A stretch of 64,000 nucleotides of DNA from JANQMY01 sp965227095 (GCA_965227095.1 CBDDFL010000001.1:3119898-3183897), one strand, 5' to 3'. Positions 23,818-31,688 are shown, counted from the stretch's first letter. Notes: a model not told the origin generated them from the letters alone. Numbers and translations are program-made.

Positions 23818-24132
23818 ATGACCCGTACCATTTCTTTAGTAGCCGCATTCGTTCTGCTGGGCGCTTCCGCAGCTTTTGCCGGCAAAACCGTCGAATATGA
23901 CCGCGCGAGTTTGGACCGCGCTGACTATGTGGAAAGCGTTTTTCGCCAAATCTACAGCGCCGCAAAGAAGCAATGCATTCGCGAGAAAACCGATGCCCCT
24001 CTCGGATTGCGGTACCGCAATGCGTGTAAGCGCGATGCGATCGACGCGGCTGTCGCTGAAATCAACCACCCCAAATTGACCGCGTATGCCAATAACGCCG
24101 TACGAACGATGATGGTTGGCGGAGGCCAGTAA
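23818..24132 (+). CDS. UrcA family protein (paralogue 2)
   Basis: The product has 104 residues, with a signal peptide MTRTISLVAAFVLLGASAAF-AG and a mature domain clearly paralogous to the gene at 22296. Shared residues include YVESV, IY-AAK, two cysteines (QC and AC), AAV-EI-HP-LTAY and AV. Between the copies the loop around the second cysteine differs most. A strong terminator follows. The function of the family is not established. Confidence 0.8.
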   Translation: MTRTISLVAAFVLLGASAAFAGKTVEYDRASLDRADYVESVFRQIYSAAKKQCIREKTDAPLGLRYRNACKRDAIDAAVAEINHPKLTAYANNAVRTMMVGGGQ

Positions 24133-24160
24133 GGACGCCTCACGTACCGTTTCTTTCGGA

Positions 24161-24191
24161 AAAAGCGCTCTCCCCCGAGAGCGCTTTTTTT
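24161..24191 (+). terminator. Rho-independent terminator after urcA paralogue 2
   Basis: GCGCTCTC-CCCC-GAGAGCGC is a perfect 8-bp stem, preceded by AAAAA and followed by seven T residues. The A-run makes it potentially bidirectional. Confidence 0.92.
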
Positions 24192-24380
24192 GGGCTGTAT
24201 CCGCCAAGGCGGTGACCATAGGGCGCGACATTTTTTCATGCCCGCTAGAAAGGATGGTCCTGGCCGGTCATTCACCCTTTTCAAAGGGATTTACGTGCAT
24301 ATGGCCAATAGCAATTTTGGTTTGAACAGGCTACAAAGCCGTCAACCAATTCACCCTGTCATATGTAAGGAGTGCACCTC

Positions 24381-25439
24381 ATGTCCGTGAAACCCGGCGT
24401 TGTGAGCGGAGAAGACTATCAGACCCTGTTGAAAGCCTGTAAGGACGGCAAATACGCTCTGCCGGCTGTAAACGTGGTGGGCACGAATTCCGTCAATGCA
24501 GTGCTGGAAGCGGCGGCGAAAAACAAATCGGACGTCATCATCCAAGCCTCAAACGGCGGCGCGGAATTTTATGCCGGCAAAGGCATGCCGGACAGTTTCC
24601 AGGCCAAGGTCCTGGGCGCGGTTTCCCTGGCCCAACATGTGCACTTATTGGCGGAACATTACGGGGTGTGTGTTGTTCTGCACACAGATCATGCGAACAA
24701 GAAATTGATACCCTGGGTCGAAGCCCTGCTGGACCACGGCGAAGCTTTCTACAAAGAAAACGGCAAGCCGCTTTACAGCACCCACATGCTTGACCTTTCC
24801 GAAGAAGACATCGACGAAAATATCAGCGAATGCGCGCGCGTTCTAAAACGCATGGTGCCGTTGGATATGAGCTTGGAAATCGAACTGGGTGTCACCGGCG
24901 GCGAAGAAGACGGCGTCGGCTCTGACGAGGTGGACAACGACAAGCTCTATACCCAGCCGGAAGATGTTCTGAAAGCCCATGATGTCCTGTCGCCCATCGG
25001 TCATTATTCTCTGGCCGCGTCCTTCGGCAATGTGCATGGCGTTTACAAACCGGGCAATGTGCAGCTGCGTCCGGAGATCTTGAAGAACAGCCAAGCGCTC
25101 ATCCAAGAACGCTACCAGACCAGTGACAACCCGTTGGACTTGGTGTTCCACGGCGGTTCCGGTTCCGAAAAAGCCAAGATCGACGAAGCGCTGCAATATG
25201 GCGTCTTCAAAATGAATATCGATACGGACACCCAATTCGCCCAAGCGGAAGCCGTGGGCAAATATGTGGATGAACATCCGCGGGCGTTCAAATACCAGAT
25301 CGATCCGGATGACGACACGCCCTACAAAAAGCAATACGACCCGCGCAAATGGCTGCGGGCCGCGGAAGAGCATATGGTGGCACGTTTGGATGAAGCCTTT
25401 GCCGATCTAAAATCCACCGGCAAGTCCATCGCGGGTTAA
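24381..25439 (+). CDS. fba: Class II fructose-bisphosphate aldolase
   Basis: This zinc-dependent aldolase interconverts fructose-1,6-bisphosphate with dihydroxyacetone phosphate and glyceraldehyde-3-phosphate in central carbon metabolism. The 352-residue class II enzyme shows the zinc/catalytic segment VVLHTDHANKK, ELGVTGGEEDGV, the HGVYKPGNVQLRP metal ligand region and the phosphate loop VFHGGSGSEK, then MNIDTDTQFA. The length fits the longer class IIA (E. coli FbaA) type. AAGGAG precedes the ATG, which is used in place of a GTG three codons earlier. A REP-like palindrome lies 50 bp downstream. Confidence 0.96.
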   Translation: MSVKPGVVSGEDYQTLLKACKDGKYALPAVNVVGTNSVNAVLEAAAKNKSDVIIQASNGGAEFYAGKGMPDSFQAKVLGAVSLAQHVHLLAEHYGVCVVLHTDHANKKLIPWVEALLDHGEAFYKENGKPLYSTHMLDLSEEDIDENISECARVLKRMVPLDMSLEIELGVTGGEEDGVGSDEVDNDKLYTQPEDVLKAHDVLSPIGHYSLAASFGNVHGVYKPGNVQLRPEILKNSQALIQERYQTSDNPLDLVFHGGSGSEKAKIDEALQYGVFKMNIDTDTQFAQAEAVGKYVDEHPRAFKYQIDPDDDTPYKKQYDPRKWLRAAEEHMVARLDEAFADLKSTGKSIAG

Positions 25440-25488
25440 CCCCCTGATCCCGCACTTTCGGACTGCGGCTTACGCCGAATTTCAATGG

Positions 25489-25521
25489 GAGTTTCGATAG
25501 GGTCAGACCCTGTTGAAACTC
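25489..25521. repeat. REP-like palindrome, copy C (longest arms)
   Basis: GAGTTTCGATAGGGTC, A, GACCCTGTTGAAACTC: all 16 pairs can form in RNA, two of them G-U, around one central base. It lies between the converging fba and peptidase-like genes. This copy is the best hairpin of the family and may also act as a transcription stop. Confidence 0.8.
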
Positions 25522-25578
25522 TATTGACACGAGCCGGTGTCCCTCGTTGTCTCAGACGAAAAAGGGCGAAGGGCTGTG

Positions 25579-26313
25579 TCAGTCGGCCGTCGTCGTCGCT
25601 GCGCTTAGGGCCTCGTCAAAGGGCACCCCATCTGCGACCTCATCAAGAATTTGCAAAATGCCCTCTTGACCGATGGCCGCGTCCAGTTGAGCGACCATCA
25701 TCAACGAGCCACCATAAACCTGCCGCCAACCGTGTTGTAGGGTCAGTTCATTCCAATCCCGCCAGTGAGATTGGGATTGGATGGCACGGAGAATATGTTC
25801 CGGCACCTTGCTCGTAAATCTGTCGTCCCGTGACACAAAAACAGCAAGTCCTTCATCAAACCAAGCCGGTACGGCACCAAAGAACGTACGCCATTCGCCC
25901 ACATGGCCTTTCAAAGCGGTATGGGTTAACTCATGGCTGGCGATCGTTGTGTTAATCCCCTTCTTGTTTAATCGAATGGCCCGTTTTCCATAGGCAACCC
26001 CACGTGCATTCTGTTGTCCGAAGACGGCGTTGCACGTGTCGTCCGGGCACACAACAATGGTCGGGCGCGGCACCGCCGCACCGAAATACGAAGAGACACG
26101 GCCCTCTGCTTCGGTGACGATTTTGACCACGCGTTGCCGGTCTGACATGTCGATGGTGGCCGGCACAAAAACGTTTTGGCTTATTTCTTCAAAACCAAAC
26201 AGACCAGGTGCCAACAGTCTTTGAGGCCCGGGAATTGCGACCGCGGCAATCGCCGTAGATGAAATCAAAAAACTAAACAGGGCTCCGGCAAGGAGTATGA
26301 TTTTTCGGGTCAC
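25579..26313 (-). CDS. Exported peptidase-MA-like zinc metalloprotein
   Basis: The 244-residue product starts at a GTG preceded by GATGAGGTGG and has a signal peptide MTRKIILLAGALFSFLISST-type. The metal motif HELTH (in ASHELTHTALKG) with AWFDEGLAVFVS downstream forms an HExxH...E gluzincin set, typical of peptidase-MA-like proteins. Other motifs are TIVVCPDDTCNAVFG and YGGSLMMVAQL. Substrate is unknown, and the protein may be a periplasmic protease or a pseudo-enzyme. It is flanked on both sides by REP-like palindromes. Confidence 0.72.
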   Translation of the reverse strand: MTRKIILLAGALFSFLISSTAIAAVAIPGPQRLLAPGLFGFEEISQNVFVPATIDMSDRQRVVKIVTEAEGRVSSYFGAAVPRPTIVVCPDDTCNAVFGQQNARGVAYGKRAIRLNKKGINTTIASHELTHTALKGHVGEWRTFFGAVPAWFDEGLAVFVSRDDRFTSKVPEHILRAIQSQSHWRDWNELTLQHGWRQVYGGSLMMVAQLDAAIGQEGILQILDEVADGVPFDEALSAATTTAD

Positions 26314-26419
26314 AACCACCTCATCCACGATCGTCTAACGCCGCGTCCATTTTCCACGGCCTCTCAACACATAGTAACGCTTCCGATCTTAGAAAAGAGA
26401 TTTTCTATTGACCCCTAAT

Positions 26420-26446
26420 TTTCAACGGGGTTGGACCCTATTGAAA
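26420..26446. repeat. REP-like palindrome, copy D
   Basis: TTTCAACGGGGTT, G, GACCCTATTGAAA with arms complementary at 10 of 13 positions. It lies between the peptidase-like gene and the histidine phosphatase gene, in a 149-bp gap with nothing else recognised apart from AT-rich sequence. Confidence 0.72.
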
Positions 26447-26462
26447 CCGCGTTTTGGAGCCT

Positions 26463-27041
26463 CTATAGGACCTCCTCTATCGGCATCCACCCGTGACGAA
26501 TCTCGCGGGTGGTGCGGTCGAACGCGATCACATTGCCGCCCCCTGGCGGTTGATCATGGCGCCGGCTGATGGGCGTGTCCGCGAGATAACAATAAAGCAG
26601 CGTGCCCACACCGCCGTGCCCCACACAAAGAATGTCGCCCTCGGGCGCTTCGTCCAACACCTTCAGAACTTCGCCAACGATCCGCGCCTGAGCATCGGCC
26701 GCCCGCTCCCATCCGCGTACTGATTTATTGGGCTCGGCGAAAAACTGATCCACCACTTGTTCAAATTTTTCAGGTTCAAGAAACCCCGTCGCGGACCGGT
26801 CGTTTTCGTGCATGCGGTCGCGCACGGTGACCGCAACACCGATCGCCTTCGAAACGCACGCGGCGGTGTCCAGCGCCTTTCGTTCGGCGCTCGACACAAT
26901 GGTTTTAGTTGCAACGAGCCCCGCCCATTCTGCAAATCGTTCCGCCCGCTCGTGTCCAAGGGCATTTAAACCCCATTCCGGCACCGGAACATCGGCCTCA
27001 ATTTGCACTTGCGGGTGGGAAAGATAGCGGACTACGCCCAT
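26463..27041 (-). CDS. Histidine phosphatase superfamily protein with altered RHG motif
   Basis: A 192-residue phosphoglycerate-mutase-like protein. The usual LxRHG start is replaced by RYLSHPQV: the catalytic His is kept but Arg and Gly become Ser and Pro. The second His is in ILCVGHGGVGTLLY, and the intermediate Arg/Glu region is AERKALDTAACV and RMHENDRS. A similar N-terminus followed by VPVPEWGLNALG is seen in an alphaproteobacterial subgroup. Activity cannot be assumed. GAGGG lies 7 bases before the ATG; an upstream TTG is not used. Confidence 0.82.
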   Translation of the reverse strand: MGVVRYLSHPQVQIEADVPVPEWGLNALGHERAERFAEWAGLVATKTIVSSAERKALDTAACVSKAIGVAVTVRDRMHENDRSATGFLEPEKFEQVVDQFFAEPNKSVRGWERAADAQARIVGEVLKVLDEAPEGDILCVGHGGVGTLLYCYLADTPISRRHDQPPGGGNVIAFDRTTREIRHGWMPIEEVL

Positions 27042-27114
27042 AATCGCCCTCAAAATAAAAGGAAGACGTTTGGCTAAACACCGTCTTCCATCCCCTTACT
27101 AAGCAGGAGGAAAC

Positions 27115-27891
27115 ATGGATCTTCAAGGGAAAAGCGCGATCGTCACCGGGGCCGCCCGCGGCATGGGGGCTGCCACAGTGCGCGCCTTTATGGCTGCCGG
27201 TGCCAATGTGGTGGCCATGGACCTCAACGACGAAGGTGGGCAGGAGGTCGTTCAACAGGCGAAAGAACTGGGCCCCGGCGATGCGCATTATCAGCATGTG
27301 GATGTGTCGACTAAAGATAGCGTCGATGCCGCTTTCGACAAAGCAGTGGCACAACTCGGCGATCTCCACATCCTTGCGCATCCCGCGGCCATACAGGCCC
27401 CGTCTCAGGCCACCACGGTGAGCGTTGAAGAATGGGACACAATGTTTGCGGTCAATGTGCGCGGCACCATGCTGACCAACCAGGCAGCCTATCCTCACCT
27501 CAAAAAGGCAGGCGGCGGGTCCATTATTAATTTCGGATCGATTTCCGGCCAGCGCCCGGAACCGGGCTCTGTTGCTTATTCCGCCTCCAAAGGGGCGGTC
27601 CATTCCTGGACGCGATCGGCGGCCGCCAATTGGGGCCCCGACAAGGTGCGCGTGAACGCCATTCTGCCGGCCATTGCAACGCCCATGTTCGAAAACGCCA
27701 TCTCCGGCATGTCGGAGGAGCAAATGAACGCCATGTATTGGATCAATCTGCACACGATCGTCTTGGGCAATGAATATGGCGATGCGGACCGCGACTTAGG
27801 CCCTGTGATGGTGTTTCTGGCATCTGATGCGTCGCGCTTCATCACCGGTCAGATGATCCCGGTCGACGGCGGACAAACCAATGTGCGGTAA
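27115..27891 (+). CDS. SDR family oxidoreductase
   Basis: The 258-residue product is a classical short-chain dehydrogenase/reductase. The cofactor loop is TGAARGMGAATV, an acidic residue follows beta-2 (AMDLNDEGG, favouring NAD), and the catalytic region is NFGSISGQRPEPGSVAYSASKGAV, giving Ser-Tyr-Lys. The C-terminus GQMIPVDGGQTNVR is standard. AGGAGGAAAC precedes the ATG. It resembles 3-hydroxyacyl or steroid/terpenoid dehydrogenases, and the substrate is not assignable. It converges with an enoyl-CoA hydratase gene. Confidence 0.88.
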   Translation: MDLQGKSAIVTGAARGMGAATVRAFMAAGANVVAMDLNDEGGQEVVQQAKELGPGDAHYQHVDVSTKDSVDAAFDKAVAQLGDLHILAHPAAIQAPSQATTVSVEEWDTMFAVNVRGTMLTNQAAYPHLKKAGGGSIINFGSISGQRPEPGSVAYSASKGAVHSWTRSAAANWGPDKVRVNAILPAIATPMFENAISGMSEEQMNAMYWINLHTIVLGNEYGDADRDLGPVMVFLASDASRFITGQMIPVDGGQTNVR

Positions 27892-27934
27892 ATTGCAGAG
27901 CTTTACTGCACCGGGACCGCACATTTGAATGTCA

Positions 27935-27954
27935 AACATCGCAATTGCGATGTT
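27935..27954. other. Perfect 20-bp palindrome between converging genes
   Basis: AACATCGCAATTGCGATGTT is exactly self-complementary, with an 8-bp stem and an AATT loop if transcribed. Its right end overlaps the stop codon of the leftward enoyl-CoA hydratase gene. There is no U-tract, so it is either an unusual bidirectional stop or a protein site. Confidence 0.6.
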
Positions 27955-28699
27955 AAGAACCACCAGGCAAGACCACAGTCGACGGCGTTTTCGTCTTGGC
28001 CGCATAGGCTTCCAGTGTCAATTCACAGTCAATCGCTTTGCGCATCTCGCTCATGGCGGCCCTTCTTACACCTTTTTTTGCGACAGCATGGGAGGGCCGG
28101 TGAATAGCGGACACACCGGTGACTATTGATTCAAGCGTTTGCTCAAGAACATCTTTCGCGACGACGAGATCGAGCAAACCTGCCCGTTCCGCATCAGTTG
28201 GCTCAAACATTTCCCCCAACACTGCCGTGCGGTTGAGCGCGGACGGGGTCATGCGGCTGCGCGCGAGTTCAATGGCAAAGCCCGGTGGCGATATGCCAAT
28301 GGCCACCTCATTGAGGCCCATTTTGTAAGGTCCCTGTTCCGCGAGACGCACATCGCACGCCAGCAGCAAAAACGTACCCATGGGAAACGCGTGCCCTTGC
28401 ATGACGCCGATGGTGGGGTGCGGGAACGACATCAACCGCAGTGCCAGTTCCGCGCCTGTCTTTACCATTTCCAGGCTCTTTTCCGGATCGTTTGCCGCGA
28501 ACACTTTAAGGTCAAACCCCGCCGAAAACACTTTTGGACGTGTTGACCGGAGGATCGTGACCGCCCCCTCTTGTTCAGCTTGATCGAGAGCGTTTCCAAT
28601 GTCCTTCAGCATATCGGTAGACATCACATTGACCTTGCCATCGTCCAGCGCGATGGTCGCGATACCGTCTTTACACGAATATTTTACGCGGTCTGTCAT
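27953..28699 (-). CDS. Enoyl-CoA hydratase/isomerase family protein
   Basis: The product is a 248-residue crotonase-fold protein. The oxyanion motif is STRPKVFSAGFDLKVF and the second loop is GHAFPMGTFLLLACDVRLAE; the usual catalytic Glu positions are not both obvious, as AFPMG replaces the common AxGGG pattern. The catalytic role is therefore less certain. The start MTDRVKYS follows AGGAGTTCGAA. It is divergent from a TetR gene, with an LmrA-box-like TAGACCAGTC between them, and is likely regulated by it. Confidence 0.83.
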   Translation of the reverse strand: MTDRVKYSCKDGIATIALDDGKVNVMSTDMLKDIGNALDQAEQEGAVTILRSTRPKVFSAGFDLKVFAANDPEKSLEMVKTGAELALRLMSFPHPTIGVMQGHAFPMGTFLLLACDVRLAEQGPYKMGLNEVAIGISPPGFAIELARSRMTPSALNRTAVLGEMFEPTDAERAGLLDLVVAKDVLEQTLESIVTGVSAIHRPSHAVAKKGVRRAAMSEMRKAIDCELTLEAYAAKTKTPSTVVLPGGS

Positions 28700-28734
28700 T
28701 TCGAACTCCTCTTTATAGGTAACGGAGCCGCTGA

Positions 28735-28764
28735 ATTGACAAGCTGATGTAGACCAGTCAATAT
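28735..28764. promoter_or_regulatory. Divergent promoter/operator with ATTGAC...GTCAAT arms
   Basis: ATTGAC (28735-28740) and GTCAAT (28757-28762) are perfect inverted arms 16 bp apart. TTGACA is a -35 for the rightward TetR gene; the -10 is weak. TAGACCAGTC (28750-28759) resembles half of the LmrA/YxaF-type operator consensus TAGACC-N-GTC. The adjacent TetR belongs to that subgroup by its APKGSLYYYFPEGK recognition helix, so this is its probable site. Confidence 0.5.
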
Positions 28765-28781
28765 AAAACAAAGGAAAAAAA

Positions 28782-29381
28782 ATGCCTGCTGTCGCAAAAC
28801 ATCGAAAACCCATTATTGACGCTGCGGTAACACTGTTTCGTCGGCAGGGTTATGCAAACACCGGCTTAAACGAAATCGTTCAACAGAGCGGAGCACCCAA
28901 GGGATCGCTCTATTACTATTTTCCGGAGGGAAAAACATCCATTGCCGCTGCTGCTGTTTTGGAAGCGGGTGAACGTGTCGCCAAAACCGTACAGGACCTA
29001 TCGGATAAAGCAACGTCAACGGCAAACCTTATGCGGGCGCATGCAAAACTACTTGCGAAGTGGATGCGAGAGTCGACCTATCGGGACGGCTGTCCAATTA
29101 CCACCGTATTGCTTGAGATGGCACCGCAAGACCGGGCTGTCTCTGAGGCTGGCCGAAAAGCCTATGGCATGCGGATCAGCATTATGCGGGAAAAACTGAT
29201 TGAAGATGGATTCCCGGCAAAGGAAGCAAAGCGATTAGCAACAACCTGCGTTTCCGCGCTTCAGGGCGCTCTCATTCAAGCGCGCATTGAACGAAGCGGT
29301 GCGCCTATTGAGACCGCGGCGGATGAAATTGCCAAGCTGCTGGAAAATCACCCGCTGCGTGCGTCAACCGTCAAGCAATAG
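28782..29381 (+). CDS. TetR family regulator, LmrA/YxaF-like
   Basis: A 199-residue TetR protein whose HTH and recognition helix read AAVTLFRRQGYANTGLNEIVQQSGAPKGSLYYYFPEGKTSI (as separate helices). The GSLYYYFPEGK form is typical of the LmrA/YxaF group that senses aromatic or amphipathic compounds. The C-terminal part with RDGCPITTVLLEMA also fits that group. It is divergent from the enoyl-CoA hydratase gene and overlaps the tail of the next leftward gene by 18 bp in convergent arrangement. Confidence 0.87.
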   Translation: MPAVAKHRKPIIDAAVTLFRRQGYANTGLNEIVQQSGAPKGSLYYYFPEGKTSIAAAAVLEAGERVAKTVQDLSDKATSTANLMRAHAKLLAKWMRESTYRDGCPITTVLLEMAPQDRAVSEAGRKAYGMRISIMREKLIEDGFPAKEAKRLATTCVSALQGALIQARIERSGAPIETAADEIAKLLENHPLRASTVKQ

Positions 29382-30194
29382 CCCAGCGTCTTCATAGTCC
29401 ACCATCCCAAGACGCGCGGCGGCCGGCGGCACATAGGACCGGAAACCGAGCATGGTTTGCACATGTTCCGGCATGGTGCGGGCTTCTTCCAGTGTCGTCG
29501 TGAGTTGATGGTTTTCTTCCGCGCGCAACCACCCCAAACAAAACCCAGCGTGCAATCCCACGCGCCATTGATCGTCTGACGTATTTTCACCACCGCCGTG
29601 AATGACCTTACCGCTATAGAGCAGCGCATCACCAGCCTTCATGATTGCTTGGCAGGTACTGCCCTCAGGCACATCCGGCATGGCGCCGGGCCATTTATGG
29701 CTGCCGGGGGCGATGACGGTCGCGCCATTTTCTTCGGTAAAATCGGTCAACGCAAAAATGGCCGTAATGGTGATTTCATGGTCCTGCCCGGCGGCTTCCG
29801 GCCAGTTGAGTTCATCCCGGTGTAGGATCTGCGGTGTTTCCTTCGGGCCAATGCAAATCAGCTGACCCGTATTGAGATAATAATTATCCGCCCCCAGATA
29901 ATGATCCCCCATGGCGCGGTAAAGCGGATCGCACAGAAGGTCGCACCACGCTTTTGACTTGCCGGCAAGGCCGGTGATGCGTTTGGTGTTTTCGCCGTGA
30001 AATTCTTTCCAGAAGTCATTGCCGCCCCGAACGCCGGGCGTGTGGCGGCTGACCAAGGGCATGGCATCGTCCCGCAACCGGCCGAGAAGATCCGCGTCCA
30101 TGAAGTTTTCGACAATAAGACCGCCATCTTCGTCGATGGCCGCCCAAATGTCTGCCTGGGATGCTGTTTTCGGGAGATGTTTCAAAGACGGCAT
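29364..30194 (-). CDS. Phytanoyl-CoA dioxygenase (PhyH) family protein
   Basis: This 276-residue Fe(II)/2-oxoglutarate oxygenase has the iron triad HxD in QILHRDELNWPEA and a distal His in IHGGGENTSDDQWR, with the Arg for 2-oxoglutarate in that same segment (QWRVGLH). The N-terminus has GLIVENFMDADLLGRLRDDAM, the family's beta-strand start. These enzymes hydroxylate branched acyl-CoAs or other small substrates; the substrate here is unknown. It is divergent from the TetR gene at 30284, whose promoter carries a clear palindrome. Confidence 0.87.
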   Translation of the reverse strand: MPSLKHLPKTASQADIWAAIDEDGGLIVENFMDADLLGRLRDDAMPLVSRHTPGVRGGNDFWKEFHGENTKRITGLAGKSKAWCDLLCDPLYRAMGDHYLGADNYYLNTGQLICIGPKETPQILHRDELNWPEAAGQDHEITITAIFALTDFTEENGATVIAPGSHKWPGAMPDVPEGSTCQAIMKAGDALLYSGKVIHGGGENTSDDQWRVGLHAGFCLGWLRAEENHQLTTTLEEARTMPEHVQTMLGFRSYVPPAAARLGMVDYEDAGLLLDG

Positions 30195-30217
30195 GGTGTT
30201 CCCCTTTTCACATAACC

Positions 30218-30246
30218 TTGTTGCATATCGATTGATATGTTATAAA
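30218..30246 (+). promoter_or_regulatory. Promoter whose spacer is filled by a 16-bp palindrome
   Basis: TTGTTG (30218-30223), 17 bases and TATAAA (30241-30246) form a promoter for the rightward TetR gene. Its spacer is occupied by CATATC-GATT-GATATG (30224-30239), a perfect 6-bp-arm palindrome. A repressor dimer there would block transcription of the TetR gene and probably of the divergent PhyH-like gene. Confidence 0.7.
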
Positions 30247-30283
30247 CAAGATCACGTCAAGAGACTTATTGTCAGGAGTTTCC

Positions 30284-30853
30284 ATGCCCCGCCCCGCCTA
30301 CCCGGAACAACGCCGCACTGAAGTGGTCGAAGGTGCCTTTCGCTTGCTCGCGCGCGACGGTGTTGAAGGATTTTCCATGCGGGCGGTCGCCCAAGAAACG
30401 GGATGTACCATTGGGCTCATCAATCATTGGTTCGCCTCAAAAGATGACGTGATTGACGCCGCGGTTGCACAAGCCATCGACGATGCGCTCGATCGGTCAC
30501 GGGCAGCCCTGTCCGACAGCACCACCGTCGAGGACGGACTGGTTCAATTTCTCCCGTTGGATGAAACACGTGTATCGGAACTTCGCATCTGGCTAGCCTT
30601 TTGGGCGATGTCGATCAGCCGACCCGACCTCAACAAACGCCATAATGCGCGCGCGGCGGAGTTGCGAAAGCTGTTGAAAAAAGACGCCACGTCGATGGGG
30701 CTATCAAGCGACCGGATCGCGTCGACCATTGACGTGATCATGCCGTTGCTGGACGGCATCACCGTCAATGCCTTGCTGGACCCGGACTATTGGACACCCT
30801 CCCGCCAGCTGAAAGCCCTGCGCACCACATTGGACGCTTTGCAGATCCAATAG
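30284..30853 (+). CDS. TetR family transcriptional regulator
   Basis: A 189-residue TetR protein with the HTH TEVVEGAFRLLARDGVEGFSMRAVAQ, then ETGCTIGLINHWFASKDDVI. The C-domain resembles the BetI-type subgroup (RVSELRIWLAFWAMSISRPD). The ATG at MPRPAYPE is used after CAGGAG; an in-frame TTG 5 codons earlier is not. It is divergent from the PhyH-like gene and likely its regulator, with the palindrome at 30224 as operator. Confidence 0.87.
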   Translation: MPRPAYPEQRRTEVVEGAFRLLARDGVEGFSMRAVAQETGCTIGLINHWFASKDDVIDAAVAQAIDDALDRSRAALSDSTTVEDGLVQFLPLDETRVSELRIWLAFWAMSISRPDLNKRHNARAAELRKLLKKDATSMGLSSDRIASTIDVIMPLLDGITVNALLDPDYWTPSRQLKALRTTLDALQIQ

Positions 30854-30940
30854 GCGGTTCTGCAAAATATCCATCACGGCTAGACGGTGAGTGCCCACGC
30901 GCTAGGATATTGGCAAACACAGCCAAAGAGGAAACGCGCA

Positions 30941-31540
30941 ATGGCCTTATCTCAAACAACCGAACACGAAGTGGTCTCCATCTATCCGTTTACGGATGAA
31001 GACCGCGATACCCTTCTGACCCACGCGGGCGAAGCGGTCTTAATGTGGGCCACGAAAGATGGCTGGCCCGTTGGCGTCACCCATGCCTTCGTCTGGCATG
31101 ATGGGAAAGTGTGGCTCACCTTTGCCTCGCACCGGCACCGGGCGGTGGCGATCAAACGGGACCCGCGCGTGTCCGTCAATGTGAGCAGCGCGAGTTATGG
31201 CGCAACGGCCCCCAAAGGCGCGCCGACCGGCGCCGTCACCATTAAGGGACGTGCCGAATTTTTCGATGATGATGAAACCAAGAAATGGTTTTACCCAGCG
31301 CTTTCAAAAAAGGTGATGCCCAACAATGCGGACGGTGAAGCCTTCTTCAATAATTTGCTGGATACGCCCTTGCGCACCATCATCTCCGTCACCCCCGAAA
31401 AGTTCATTATGTACAATAGCGGCCTCGCGGACCGGCACATGCAAGGCACGGTCGATGAATCTGAACTTGGGGAACGGTTAAGTTCCGATGCGGTGCGCAT
31501 GAATGCGGAACGCGAACGGCGCGGCCTTCCGCCTAAATAG
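30941..31540 (+). CDS. Pyridoxamine 5'-phosphate oxidase-related flavoprotein
   Basis: The product is a 199-residue split-barrel FMN-binding family protein. Typical segments are GEAVLMWATKDGWPVGVTHAF, VWLTFASHRHRAVAIKRDPRVSVNV and GAVTIKGRAEFFDD. Such proteins are FMN- or F420-binding reductases or oxidases, many of unknown substrate. The start MALSQTTEHE follows AAAGAGGAAAC; 18 upstream codons are not family-like. A clear terminator follows. Confidence 0.83.
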   Translation: MALSQTTEHEVVSIYPFTDEDRDTLLTHAGEAVLMWATKDGWPVGVTHAFVWHDGKVWLTFASHRHRAVAIKRDPRVSVNVSSASYGATAPKGAPTGAVTIKGRAEFFDDDETKKWFYPALSKKVMPNNADGEAFFNNLLDTPLRTIISVTPEKFIMYNSGLADRHMQGTVDESELGERLSSDAVRMNAERERRGLPPK

Positions 31541-31568
31541 AGGCGCCGCCCCCATCGAGTTGCAGAAG

Positions 31569-31595
31569 AACGCCGGTATCTCCCGGCGTTTTTTT
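31569..31595 (+). terminator. Rho-independent terminator after the flavoprotein gene
   Basis: AACGCCGG-TATCTC-CCGGCGTT is a perfect 8-bp stem running into seven T residues. Confidence 0.92.
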
Positions 31596-31688
31596 GTGGG
31601 CGAAACACCCAACCTATTTTTCATCTTAAGAGCGATGCCAGTAGTCGTGTCGTTAGTTAGCGTTAGGCCGAAAATTTGTCGGACAAGG

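Noticed and set aside
27953..28813. Longer start of the enoyl-CoA hydratase
   Set aside because: The 38-residue extension would run through the divergent promoter and operator, and a good Shine-Dalgarno precedes the ATG at 28699.
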